Source: Prevotellaceae bacterium
GTDB taxonomy: Bacteria > Bacteroidota > Bacteroidia > Bacteroidales > Bacteroidaceae
Direction of reading: 5' to 3'
Assembly: GCA_029219385.1 (NCBI GenBank)
Contig: JAQXTH010000023.1
Span: 1 to 64,000 of the forward strand
Length of the DNA: 64,000 nucleotides
Positions 38,349 to 47,977 of the stretch are shown here, one piece after another. Positions within the stretch are counted from its first letter, which is position 1. Each line of letters starts with the position of its first letter. Below the pieces are notes generated by a model, which ran no database searches, was not told the DNA's origin, and saw only the letters and a program-made list of their open reading frames with translations. The position numbers were made by a program, and so were the translations under genes.

Positions 38349-39227
38349 ATGGAAATCAAACAAAACAGCCCTCGAGCATGGATTTTGGCCTGTCGTCCCA
38401 AAACACTCACCGGTGCCCTTATACCGGTGATGACAGCCTCGGCTTTAGCCTTAAACAACGAAAAGTGCAACGTCACGGCAATAATAATTTGTTTTGTTTT
38501 TGCCTCGCTTATGCAAATTGCGGCAAACCTCATCAACGACTTGTTTGATTTTCTAAAAGGCACCGATGGTTCAGACCGTCTTGGCCCCGAGCGTGCCTGT
38601 GCTCAAGGCTGGATAAGTCCTCAATCCATGCGCAAAGGCATTGCCATTGTGCTAACGGCCGCCACCGCGGTTGGAGCATTGCTGTTGCTTTATGGCAGTC
38701 TATGGCTTATAGCCGTTGGTGCAGCTTGTATTGTATTTGCATTTCTTTACACCACTATACTTTCTTACAGCGGAATGGGCGATATGCTTGTTTTGGTATT
38801 TTTCGGTTTCGTGCCTTGCTGTGGCACATACTATGTGGCAACAGGTGAAATAAACGGAGCCTGTGTGTTGGCCGGAGCCGTTTGTGGCATTGTTATTGAC
38901 ACCCTTCTCATAGTAAACAACTATCGCGACCGACATACCGACAAAAAAAACAATAAAAAAACTCTGATTGTTTTGTTAGGCGAGAATTTCGGTAGTATTT
39001 TCTATTTGCTATGCGGAGTATGTGCGTGGTTGCTGTCTTTGCTTTTCATCACAATGGGATATGGACAGGGAGTTCTTTTAACCACTCTATATCTTTTACT
39101 TCACATTCCAACATGGCGCGAAATGGTGAAAATCAACCAAGGGCGCGCACTTAACGGCATTCTTGGTAAAACATCGCGCAATATGTTGATTTTTGGATTG
39201 CTGTTGTCTGTCGGATTACTATTGTAA
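38349..39227 (+). CDS. menA: 1,4-dihydroxy-2-naphthoate polyprenyltransferase
   Basis: ARPKTL-like ACRPKTLTGALIPV; NLINDLFDFLKGTDGSDRLGP; NNYRDRHTDKKNNKKT. Confidence 0.94.
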   Translation: MEIKQNSPRAWILACRPKTLTGALIPVMTASALALNNEKCNVTAIIICFVFASLMQIAANLINDLFDFLKGTDGSDRLGPERACAQGWISPQSMRKGIAIVLTAATAVGALLLLYGSLWLIAVGAACIVFAFLYTTILSYSGMGDMLVLVFFGFVPCCGTYYVATGEINGACVLAGAVCGIVIDTLLIVNNYRDRHTDKKNNKKTLIVLLGENFGSIFYLLCGVCAWLLSLLFITMGYGQGVLLTTLYLLLHIPTWREMVKINQGRALNGILGKTSRNMLIFGLLLSVGLLL

Positions 39228-39252
39228 GCAATCGTAACCCACTTAGCAGTGA

Positions 39253-39744
39253 TTATTTTAGTTCCACCACTTCAAGATCTTTAATTTCCGTGTTGTCAAT
39301 TTCGAAACGCACCAAAGTGCGCACTTTCTGCCAGCCCTGCAGTCCTGCCGCACCCGGGTTGATATGTAACAACCCGAGCGTCTTGTCATATTTGACCCTT
39401 AGAATATGGCTATGACCCGAAATAAACAAACGCGGTGGGTTGGCATAAATAATTCTACTGACAGAACGATCGTAATTGCCCGGATATCCGCCTATATGCT
39501 TCATCAACACATCTACACCCTCACATTTCCAACGCAAAATCTCAGGAAACTCATGGCGCAGATCACCACCGTCGCAATTGCCACAAACAGCGCGAAACGG
39601 CTTAAACTCACGAAACCTCATGGCATGAGCAAAGTCACACATATCGCCTGCGTGCCATATCTCATCGCAGTTTGCAAAATATTCCTCAAATCGTTTATCC
39701 CAATAAGAATGGGTGTCTGAAAGTAAACCTATCTTTTTCATCAC
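39253..39744 (-). CDS. YfcE/MJ0936-type metallophosphoesterase
   Basis: IGLLSDTHSYWD; IWHAGDMCD; VCGNCDG; SGHSHI; HINPGAAG. Confidence 0.93.
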   Translation of the reverse strand: MMKKIGLLSDTHSYWDKRFEEYFANCDEIWHAGDMCDFAHAMRFREFKPFRAVCGNCDGGDLRHEFPEILRWKCEGVDVLMKHIGGYPGNYDRSVSRIIYANPPRLFISGHSHILRVKYDKTLGLLHINPGAAGLQGWQKVRTLVRFEIDNTEIKDLEVVELK

Positions 39745-41120
39745 TCCACACGCAACCTTTTTGTTTTATAACGATTGAATTTCCTCATCTCCAACCAAAA
39801 CAATACCGCTGTGGTAAAGGTTGCCGCAACGTCTCCTACGGGTATTGACCAAAAGACACCATCAGCGCCTATATATAAAGGTAGGATAATCAACGAAGGA
39901 ATCAGAAAAATCAATTGACGAGACAGAGACAGAAAAATACTTTTCTTCACAACACCAATAGACTGGAAAAACTGTGTCACCACAATCTGAAAACCTATCA
40001 AAGGAAACGTTGAAATCAATATCATCAAATAGTGTATTGACATATCTATCAAACGTTTGTCTGTGGTAAAAGCACTTATGATGGTTCTTGGGAACAACAT
40101 TCCAACGGCAAACCCCATTGACATAACTACCGTGGCACACACAATCGTGCGCAACAACACCGATTTGACCCGATCCATTTTTTCTGCCCCATAGTTATAT
40201 CCCACAATAGGTTGCATTCCCTGATTCAATCCCATGACTATCATAAGAAAAAAGAAAGAAAATCTGTTGCAAATGCCATAGGAAGCGACATCATAATCGC
40301 CCCCATAGAGCAATAGGCTCTTGTTCACGAATATAGACACTAAACAACCCGTGAGGTTGATGAGAAAAGGCGATAGTCCTATTCCAAACGACGCCAATAC
40401 TATGCGGCGACGAAGGCGATATATACCTCGCTGGAAATGAATAAATTCCCCTCTGTTGCTAAACAGTCTGAACTGCCAAATCAACACAATAGCCTGAGAC
40501 AAGACCGTGGCAAAGGCCGCGCCCCTTATTCCCCAACCAAATCCATATATGAACAACGGGCAAAACACCACGTTGAGACACACAGTGAATATTGTGGCCA
40601 TCATCGCTGATTTGGGGTGAGAGGCCGCCCGAAGCAAAGCATTCAGACCAAAATACAAGTGGGTCACCACATTGCCCAACAAAATAACAACCATAAAGTC
40701 ACGAGCATACTTCACCGTATCTTCCGTTGCGCCGAAAAAAAACAAAATCGAGTCAAGCAACAACAACATTGCCAAACCCAACACCAAGCCCATCACCACA
40801 TTCAACACCACAACATTGCCCAAAATCTTCCTGGCCGTTTCATAATCTTTCTCCCCGAGTTTCACCGACAACAAAGTGCTGGCCCCCACCCCAATCATCG
40901 AACCAAAAGCAGTGGTAGTCATCATCACGGGAAACGTGAGCGAAATACCGGCAATGGCCAAAGGACCCACGCCTTGACCTATGAAAATCGCATCAATAAT
41001 ATTGTATAGCGAAGAAGCAGTCATGGCCACCACCGCCGGTGTGGCATACTTCAGCAACAAACCGCCAATAGGCTTCTCGCCAAGTTCCAAAAACCTTGCT
41101 TTTTTCAACATAAAGTCCAA
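39741..41120 (-). CDS. MATE-family efflux transporter
   Basis: MATE-like topology with LYNIIDAIFIGQGVGPLAIAGISLTFPV and NQGMQPIVGYNYGA. Confidence 0.93.
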   Translation of the reverse strand: MDFMLKKARFLELGEKPIGGLLLKYATPAVVAMTASSLYNIIDAIFIGQGVGPLAIAGISLTFPVMMTTTAFGSMIGVGASTLLSVKLGEKDYETARKILGNVVVLNVVMGLVLGLAMLLLLDSILFFFGATEDTVKYARDFMVVILLGNVVTHLYFGLNALLRAASHPKSAMMATIFTVCLNVVFCPLFIYGFGWGIRGAAFATVLSQAIVLIWQFRLFSNRGEFIHFQRGIYRLRRRIVLASFGIGLSPFLINLTGCLVSIFVNKSLLLYGGDYDVASYGICNRFSFFFLMIVMGLNQGMQPIVGYNYGAEKMDRVKSVLLRTIVCATVVMSMGFAVGMLFPRTIISAFTTDKRLIDMSIHYLMILISTFPLIGFQIVVTQFFQSIGVVKKSIFLSLSRQLIFLIPSLIILPLYIGADGVFWSIPVGDVAATFTTAVLFWLEMRKFNRYKTKRLRVE

Positions 41121-41136
41121 AATCTTATCAAGTTTG

Positions 41137-41144
41137 CAAAATTA
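41137..41144 (-). promoter_or_regulatory. -7 box TAATTTTG upstream of the MATE gene
   Basis: caaaatta on + strand, about 17-25 bp upstream of candidate starts. Confidence 0.5.
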
Positions 41145-41239
41145 CTAAATTTTTCATATCTCACAAAAGATAACCTCAACCAAAACAACATTAAGACAGT
41201 CCACAAACCACCCACAAAGCACACAATTTTTATAGTTCC

Positions 41240-41316
41240 CTAATTAGAGTGTTATAGTTTTCTAATTAGTGTTCTTAAGTATTCTAATTAGAGTTCTTAA
41301 GTATTCTAAGTTAGGA
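41240..41316. repeat. 22-bp-period tandem repeat (ctaattagWgttcttaagtatt), about 3.5 copies
   Basis: Copies at 41240-41261, 41262-41283, 41284-41305 and a partial one from 41306. Confidence 0.88.
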
Positions 41317-41450
41317 ATTATAAAATCATCATGCTGAAACAGCCATAGAAACAAGCCTCGAAAAAGACTTTTCGACACCCGAGACGCGATATTCAGTCAG
41401 CGTTGCCGTTTTTCCACCAATATTAAATAAGGTATTCAAAGAAAAATCAC

Positions 41451-41458
41451 TAATTTTG
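41451..41458 (+). promoter_or_regulatory. -7 box TAATTTTG upstream of the decarboxylase cluster
   Basis: TAATTTTGC 100 bp upstream of the ATG. Confidence 0.5.
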
Positions 41459-41557
41459 CAGTCGATTTTTACCTTGTGGGATTTCAGCATTTCCACACAC
41501 GCACAAAGGAACAAATTCACAACACAAACAATTCATAACAAATATAACATTGTTTTT

Positions 41558-43111
41558 ATGAGCAATCAACAGGAAAACATCAAAAAGCTTGTAGAGAAGC
41601 GTGCCATTGCTCGCGTTGGCGGTGGTGAAAAAGCAATCGAAAAGCAACACGCGAAAGGTAAGTTGACCGCTCGCGAGAGAATCGAACTGCTGCTCGACGA
41701 AGGCAGCTTTGAAGAAATGGACATGTTTAAACTTCACCGTTGCCACAATTTCGGCATGGAGAAGAAACAGTACTACGGTGACGGAGTAGTGACCGGTAGC
41801 GGCACGATCGACGGCCGTTTGGTTTATGTCTTCGCACAAGACTTCACCGTAAACGCCGGTTCGCTGTCTGAAACAATGGCAGAAAAGATCTGCAAAGTGA
41901 TGGACGAATCCATGAAAATGGGTGTGCCATGTATTGGCCTTAATGACTCGGGCGGCGCACGCATACAAGAAGGTGTGAATGCCTTGGCCGGATTTGCCAA
42001 TATATTTCAGCGCAACATCGAGGCTTCGGGCGTAGTGCCCCAGATTTCAGCCATTTGCGGTCCCTGTGCCGGTGGTGCCGTATACTCTCCGGCCATCACC
42101 GACTTTATCTTTATGCTTGAAAACGTGAGCTATATGTTCCTCACCGGTCCGGCCGTAGTAAAAAGCGTGACGGGCGAAGAGGTGACTCAAGAAGCTCTCG
42201 GTGGTGCCTCCGTACACTCCACCAAGAGCGGTGTGGCCCACTTCACCTGCTCAACCGAGGAAGAATTGGCTCAAAAAATACGCGCCCTCATCTCCTTTAT
42301 TCCCCAAAACAATATGGAGACTGCACCGCGCATTGAGTGCACCGACCCGATTAACCGCACCGACGAAGCACTCAACGACATTCTGCCCGATGATCCCAAC
42401 AAGGCATATAATATGTATGACATCATCGGCAGCATAATCGACAACGGTGAGTTCCTTGAGGTTCACAAAAACTTTGCAAAAAACATCATTGTCGGCTTCG
42501 CCCGTTTCAATGGTCAGAGCGTGGGTATCGTAGCCAACCAGCCTAAGGTATATGCCGGTGTGCTCGACTGCAACGCCAGCCGCAAAGCCGCACGTTTTGT
42601 GCGTTTCTGCGACGCATTCAACATTCCTATCGTGACACTTGTTGACGTGCCCGGTTTCTTGCCCGGCACCGGCCAGGAATACAACGCTGTAATCGACCAC
42701 GGAGCAAAACTTCTGTTTGCATACGGTGAAGCCACCGTGCCCAAGGTGACAATAACCCTGCGCAAGAGTTATGGCGGTTCACACATCGTGATGGGTTGCA
42801 AACAACTCAAAGCCGACATCAACTATGCATGGCCCAACACCGAAATCGCTGTGATGGGTTCTAAGGGCGCAGTGGCTGTGCTTTATGCAAGAGCTGCCAA
42901 AGAAGCCGCCGACCCCAAAGCATTCCTCGCAGAAAAAGAGGCCGAATACAACGAACTCTTCAACAATCCATATCAGGCTGCAGCATACGGCTATATAGAT
43001 GATGTTATCGAGCCCAAAAACACACGTTTCCGCATTTGCAGAGCACTCGCAGTGTTGCAAAACAAACGCCAGACACGCCCCGCAAAGAAACACGGAAACA
43101 TTCCTTTGTAA
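41558..43111 (+). CDS. Acyl-CoA carboxylase/methylmalonyl-CoA decarboxylase carboxyltransferase subunit
   Basis: [66 protein letters not shown] at 41558 preferred. Confidence 0.95.
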   Translation: MSNQQENIKKLVEKRAIARVGGGEKAIEKQHAKGKLTARERIELLLDEGSFEEMDMFKLHRCHNFGMEKKQYYGDGVVTGSGTIDGRLVYVFAQDFTVNAGSLSETMAEKICKVMDESMKMGVPCIGLNDSGGARIQEGVNALAGFANIFQRNIEASGVVPQISAICGPCAGGAVYSPAITDFIFMLENVSYMFLTGPAVVKSVTGEEVTQEALGGASVHSTKSGVAHFTCSTEEELAQKIRALISFIPQNNMETAPRIECTDPINRTDEALNDILPDDPNKAYNMYDIIGSIIDNGEFLEVHKNFAKNIIVGFARFNGQSVGIVANQPKVYAGVLDCNASRKAARFVRFCDAFNIPIVTLVDVPGFLPGTGQEYNAVIDHGAKLLFAYGEATVPKVTITLRKSYGGSHIVMGCKQLKADINYAWPNTEIAVMGSKGAVAVLYARAAKEAADPKAFLAEKEAEYNELFNNPYQAAAYGYIDDVIEPKNTRFRICRALAVLQNKRQTRPAKKHGNIPL

Positions 43112-43142
43112 TAAAATGCTTAAAGCCCTATTGAAAACAAAC

Positions 43143-44081
43143 ATGAAGACTAATAAAATAGTCACACTCACAGTCATGCTGATGCTCTGTTTTATCGGAG
43201 CATCAGCAGACGGTGTCAAAAGCCTGCGCCTAAGCGAAGCTGCCATAGGCGACAGTGCCGGCACAGGAGCATGGATTGAAATTCAAAACACCTCTTGGGG
43301 CACACAAAACCTCGGGGGGTATTACATAACAAACGACCCCGCTGTTTTCAACACCGAGCTTACTGCCCCACAACGCATAGCAAAAATGCACCTCATAGCA
43401 ACGGGCAACCCCATCACAAAGATAACGCCCCAAAACTGCATTCTGCTCTATGCTGACGGACACGACAACCTTGGGTTGCAACACATGAATTTCACTCTCC
43501 ACCCCGGCGACATCATTGCCATATATAGTGGCAACGGCATAGACCTTGTCGACTCGGTAACGATACCTGCCGACATCACAGCCACACAATCATTTGCTTA
43601 TAATTCAAAAGACAACGTGTGGACTGTATGCGACAAACCGACACCCACTCTTGCCAATGACTACGAAACGGCAAAGAAAAACAATAAGATTGCAGAATTT
43701 AAGGAAAAAGACCCCCACGGATTTGCCATGGCCATTATGGCTATGGGAGTAGTGTTTGGCTGTCTCGCCCTGCTGTACATCTTTTTTACGATTTTCGGGA
43801 AAGTGGCAAACCTGTTTAGCGAGAAGAAATTTAAACTGATTAAAATTTCCACCAAAGCCAAGGCTTCAAAAAACAACGAGGAAACAGTGGCAGCAATCAT
43901 GGCCGTAACAGAGGCCACCTCGGGCACAGGCAACGAAAATCTTGACGTTGCTCTCATCGCCCTCTCTCTCCAAGCAGAAATGGCTCACGATGAAGAAAGC
44001 GGTGTTATCACCATTAAACCTACCAAATCTGCATGGGCAGACAAAGGCGACCAAATTGAAGCAGGAATGCTCGAAATTTAA
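43143..44081 (+). CDS. OadG-family sodium-pump decarboxylase gamma subunit with N-terminal lamin-tail-like domain
   Basis: Signal peptide; LRLSEAAIGDSAGTGAWIEIQNTSWGTQNLGGYYITND; single TM AMAIMAMGVVFGCLALLYIFFTIFGKV. Confidence 0.8.
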   Translation: MKTNKIVTLTVMLMLCFIGASADGVKSLRLSEAAIGDSAGTGAWIEIQNTSWGTQNLGGYYITNDPAVFNTELTAPQRIAKMHLIATGNPITKITPQNCILLYADGHDNLGLQHMNFTLHPGDIIAIYSGNGIDLVDSVTIPADITATQSFAYNSKDNVWTVCDKPTPTLANDYETAKKNNKIAEFKEKDPHGFAMAIMAMGVVFGCLALLYIFFTIFGKVANLFSEKKFKLIKISTKAKASKNNEETVAAIMAVTEATSGTGNENLDVALIALSLQAEMAHDEESGVITIKPTKSAWADKGDQIEAGMLEI

Positions 44082-44161
44082 GTGCGCCTTTGAAATTCAC
44101 AAAAAACTCACCTTTATTTATAATTTCATTATTACAATAACAATCAAAAAACATTCATAAA

Positions 44162-44626
44162 ATGAAAGAATACAAATACATCATCAATGGCAACGAATAT
44201 TCTGTAAACATTGACAGCATTCAAGGCAACAAAGCCAACGTAACCGTAAACGGCAAAGCATATGATGTGGAAATAGTAGGCAAAGAAGTAAAGAGCGCAA
44301 CTCCGAAACCGGCTCCCGCACCTGCACCAAAACCGGCTCCCGCTCCGGCCGCTGCTCCTGCTCCAAAAGCTGCTCCCGCCCCGGCACCTGCAAAACCTGC
44401 AACATCGGGCGAAGGTACTCCGTTTAAGGCTCCGCTTCCCGGCACAATCGTAGACATCAAAGCCTCTGTCGGCCAACAAGTTGCCATAGGTGACGTGGTA
44501 CTGATACTCGAAGCCATGAAAATGGAGAATGAAATCACTGCTGAGAAAGCAGGCACAATCACCGCTATCTCCGTAAACAAAGGTGACACAGTGATGGAAG
44601 GCACCACAATGTTTACAATTGCCTAA
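44162..44626 (+). CDS. Biotin carboxyl carrier subunit
   Basis: Pro/Ala linker then [35 protein letters not shown]. Confidence 0.95.
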   Translation: MKEYKYIINGNEYSVNIDSIQGNKANVTVNGKAYDVEIVGKEVKSATPKPAPAPAPKPAPAPAAAPAPKAAPAPAPAKPATSGEGTPFKAPLPGTIVDIKASVGQQVAIGDVVLILEAMKMENEITAEKAGTITAISVNKGDTVMEGTTMFTIA

Positions 44627-44758
44627 CATAAAGTATTCACTCACAGAGAATTTCGCACCGGTCTATTCTGATCGCTTTATTATCTATAAAATAAGTTTGC
44701 CCGGTTTTGCGAAAGTCTTTCAACCTTAATCAAAAGGAAATCCAAAAACCATCACACC

Positions 44759-45907
44759 ATGTGGGATTTTATAGGAACCAAACTTAATGATTTTATCACC
44801 TACACGGGCTTTGCCTGTGGAGAGTGGTCGAATTATATCATGATATTGGTCGGAATTTTCTTCATATGGCTTGCCATCAAGAAAGATTTCGAGCCCCTCT
44901 TGCTGATACCCATCGGTTTTGGTATCATCTTGGGCAACATACCTTTCAAATCGGTGGGTCTCGAAATAGGTCTGTATGAAGACAATGCCGTTTTGAACTT
45001 CTTCTATTCGGGAGTGAAAGAGGGTTGGTATCCGCCATTGGTATTTTTGGGCATTGGAGCCATGACCGACTTCACCGCCCTATTGGCCAATCCAAAGTTG
45101 CTGCTTGTGGGCGGTGCCGCCCAATTTGGCATCTTTGGAGCATATATGATAGCCCTTGCTCTTGGCTTTGAGCCCAATCAGGCCGCCGGTATTGCCATTA
45201 TCGGTGGTGCAGACGGCCCCACGGCAATCTTCCTGTCGTCGAAACTGTCTCCCAACCTGATGGGAGCCATTGCCGTGTGTGCATATTCATATATGGCTCT
45301 CGTTCCGGTGATACAACCTTTCTTCATGAAGTTGCTCACCACCAACAAGGAGCGCGTGATACGCATGAAACCCATGAGACACGTAAGCCAAACGGAACGC
45401 ATTATATTCCCAATCATAGGCTTGCTCATGACTACGCTCATTATTCCCTCAGGACTGCCCTTGCTCGGAATGCTCTTCTTCGGCAACTTGCTCAAAGAGT
45501 CTACAAAGACCACCCGTTTGGCAAAAACGGCAGGTTCGGCACTCAATGACATTGTAGTGATGTTGCTCGGCCTCACAGTGGGTTGTTCCACTCAGGCCAG
45601 CGAGTTTCTCACCTCCGATACAATCAAGATTTTTGCCCTTGGCGCATTTGCATTTATCATTGCCACCTGCTCGGGTGTATGCTTTGTGAAGCTAATGAAT
45701 CTTTTCCTGCCTAAAGACAAGAAAATCAATCCGCTTATTGGCAACGCCGGAGTAAGTGCCGTGCCTATGGCAGCTCGCATTTCACACAACATGGGATTGC
45801 AATATGACAAGCACAACTACCTGCTTATGCACGCCATGGCTCCAAACGTTGCAGGAGTAATCGGTTCGGCCATTGCAGCAGGAGCATTGTTGGGATTTTT
45901 AAACTAA
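44759..45907 (+). CDS. Sodium ion-translocating decarboxylase beta subunit
   Basis: FLGIGAMTDFTALLANPKLLLVGGAAQFGIF; GIAIIGGADGPTAIFLSSKL; GNAGVSAVPMAARISH. Confidence 0.96.
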   Translation: MWDFIGTKLNDFITYTGFACGEWSNYIMILVGIFFIWLAIKKDFEPLLLIPIGFGIILGNIPFKSVGLEIGLYEDNAVLNFFYSGVKEGWYPPLVFLGIGAMTDFTALLANPKLLLVGGAAQFGIFGAYMIALALGFEPNQAAGIAIIGGADGPTAIFLSSKLSPNLMGAIAVCAYSYMALVPVIQPFFMKLLTTNKERVIRMKPMRHVSQTERIIFPIIGLLMTTLIIPSGLPLLGMLFFGNLLKESTKTTRLAKTAGSALNDIVVMLLGLTVGCSTQASEFLTSDTIKIFALGAFAFIIATCSGVCFVKLMNLFLPKDKKINPLIGNAGVSAVPMAARISHNMGLQYDKHNYLLMHAMAPNVAGVIGSAIAAGALLGFLN

Positions 45908-45933
45908 AACCATAGCCAAAGGTTATCAAAGAC

Positions 45934-45970
45934 AAATCGCAGTAAATCCACATTAGATTTACTGCGATTT
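45934..45970 (+). terminator. Terminator after decarboxylase cluster
   Basis: aaatcgcagtaaatc-cacatta-gatttactgcgattt, 15-bp perfect stem. Confidence 0.8.
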
Positions 45971-45984
45971 ATTTTAAGAATTAC

Positions 45985-45992
45985 TATATTTG
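45985..45992 (+). promoter_or_regulatory. -7 box TATATTTG upstream of rfbB
   Basis: TATATTTGC about 36 bp upstream of the ATG. Confidence 0.55.
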
Positions 45993-46028
45993 CACACTGA
46001 AACACTGAAACAATAAAACGTGCCAATC

Positions 46029-47153
46029 ATGAAAACTTATCTTGTTACGGGAGCCGCCGGTTTTATCGGCTCAAACTTTATTAAATATATGCTCGCCAAG
46101 CACGATGACATTTGCATAGTGGTGCTCGACGCGCTGACATACGCCGGCTATCTCGGCACAATCGACAACGATATAGACAACAAGCGTTGCTTTTTCGTGA
46201 AAGGCAATATATGCGACAGAAATTTGGTTGACAACCTATTCAAAGAATATAATTTTGACATTGTGATTAACTTTGCCGCCGAGAGCCATGTCGACCGTTC
46301 TATCACTAATCCACAACTTTTTCTCGAAACAAACATTTTGGGCACCCAAACCCTGCTCGACGCTGCTCGAAAGACGTGGGTGACGGGCAAGGATGGCAAT
46401 GGCTATCCCACTTGGCGCAAAGGTGTGCGCTATCATCAGGTTTCAACCGACGAAGTTTATGGTTCACTTGGAAATAGCGGTTTCTTCACAGAGCAAACAC
46501 CACTGTCGCCCCACTCCCCCTACAGTGCCTCAAAAACAAGTGCCGACCTCATAGTCATAGCCTATCGCGACACATACAAGATGCCCATAAGCATCACTCG
46601 TTGTTCAAACAACTACGGTCCCTACCATTTTCCGGAAAAACTCATTCCGCTCGTTATACGCAACATTTTAAAACACCGTCCACTGCCTGTCTACGGCAAA
46701 GGCGACAACGTGCGCGACTGGCTCTATGTTGAAGACCACTGCAAGGCCATTGACCTTGTTGTGAGCAAAGCACCTGATGGCTCTATTTATAATGTGGGCG
46801 GACACAACGAGATGAAAAACATCGACATTGTGAAACTCATCATTAAAACTATTCACGACACGATGGAGACAACCCCCAAATATCGTATATTGTTATCACC
46901 CGAAGACAGAAACTGCGTTTCATGGATAAACGACAGTCTTATTTCCTTTGTCACCGACCGCCTTGGCCACGACCAACGCTATGCCATTGACCCTACCAAA
47001 ATAAAAAATGAACTTGGCTGGCTTCCCGAAACACCATTCAGCGAGGGCATAATCAAGACCATACGCTGGTATCTCGACAATCCACAATGGGTTGAAGCCG
47101 TGACAGCCACAGACTATCAGGCATACTACGAAAAAATGTATGGCAATCGCTAA
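46029..47153 (+). CDS. rfbB: dTDP-glucose 4,6-dehydratase
   Basis: LVTGAAGFIGSNFIKYML; NFAAESHVDRSI; STDEVYGSLG; YSASKTSADL. Confidence 0.96.
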   Translation: MKTYLVTGAAGFIGSNFIKYMLAKHDDICIVVLDALTYAGYLGTIDNDIDNKRCFFVKGNICDRNLVDNLFKEYNFDIVINFAAESHVDRSITNPQLFLETNILGTQTLLDAARKTWVTGKDGNGYPTWRKGVRYHQVSTDEVYGSLGNSGFFTEQTPLSPHSPYSASKTSADLIVIAYRDTYKMPISITRCSNNYGPYHFPEKLIPLVIRNILKHRPLPVYGKGDNVRDWLYVEDHCKAIDLVVSKAPDGSIYNVGGHNEMKNIDIVKLIIKTIHDTMETTPKYRILLSPEDRNCVSWINDSLISFVTDRLGHDQRYAIDPTKIKNELGWLPETPFSEGIIKTIRWYLDNPQWVEAVTATDYQAYYEKMYGNR

Positions 47154-47226
47154 TAGTCTAAAAAGATTATAAGAAGTCTAAATCCTATCAAAAAAACAGA
47201 CAACTTTACCATTAGAAACTATCACG

Positions 47227-47955
47227 ATGAATAAGACAAAAAATTATCAATTCACCATCATTGTGCCGGTATATAATGAAGAGGACAATTTTGGAATGAT
47301 TGAGAAAAAACTTAGCGACTACATTGCCCATGCAAGCGTAGCGACCTGCATACTGTTTGTTGACGATGGTTCTACCGACCAATCGCTCAAACACATCATT
47401 GAAATATGCGACAAAAACAAAGACTTCTATTATATCTCTTTTGAGAAAAACTGTGGTTTAAGTGCTGCAGTGAAAGCCGGTATCGACTATGCCCAATCAC
47501 CACTGACAGGCTATATTGATGCCGACCTGCAAACCGACCCCGAAGATTTTGAACTGCTCCTCAAACACACAGACGAATATCCACTTGTTATCGGGATCAG
47601 AGCCAATCGCAAAGACACATGGTGGAAACGTCGCCAAAGTCGTTTCGCCAACTCTTTTCGTCGCATGATGACCGGCGACACTGCCATTGACACCGGTTGT
47701 CCGCTTAAAATAATCCGCAGCGATGTTGCGAAGAAAATTCCTTTTTTCAAAGGTCTTCACCGATTTATTCCTGCAATGGTGCAACTTCAGGGCTTGCAAT
47801 ACAAACAGATACCCGTAAGACACCGACCCCGCACAGCCGGAGTATCAAAATTTTCAATGCGCAACCGTTTTTGGGGACCGTTGGCCGACTGTTTTGCATT
47901 CAGGTGGATGCGCAAACGTTATATAAACTACAAAGTGGCAACTAAAAACGTTTGA
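47227..47955 (+). CDS. Glycosyltransferase family 2 (ArnC/DPM1-like)
   Basis: FTIIVPVYNEEDNFGMIEKKL; FVDDGSTDQSL; GYIDADLQTDPEDF; C-terminal GVSKFSMRNRFWGPLADCFAFRWM. Confidence 0.93.
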   Translation: MNKTKNYQFTIIVPVYNEEDNFGMIEKKLSDYIAHASVATCILFVDDGSTDQSLKHIIEICDKNKDFYYISFEKNCGLSAAVKAGIDYAQSPLTGYIDADLQTDPEDFELLLKHTDEYPLVIGIRANRKDTWWKRRQSRFANSFRRMMTGDTAIDTGCPLKIIRSDVAKKIPFFKGLHRFIPAMVQLQGLQYKQIPVRHRPRTAGVSKFSMRNRFWGPLADCFAFRWMRKRYINYKVATKNV

Positions 47956-47977
47956 TACAAACAACAAACTACCCCCT

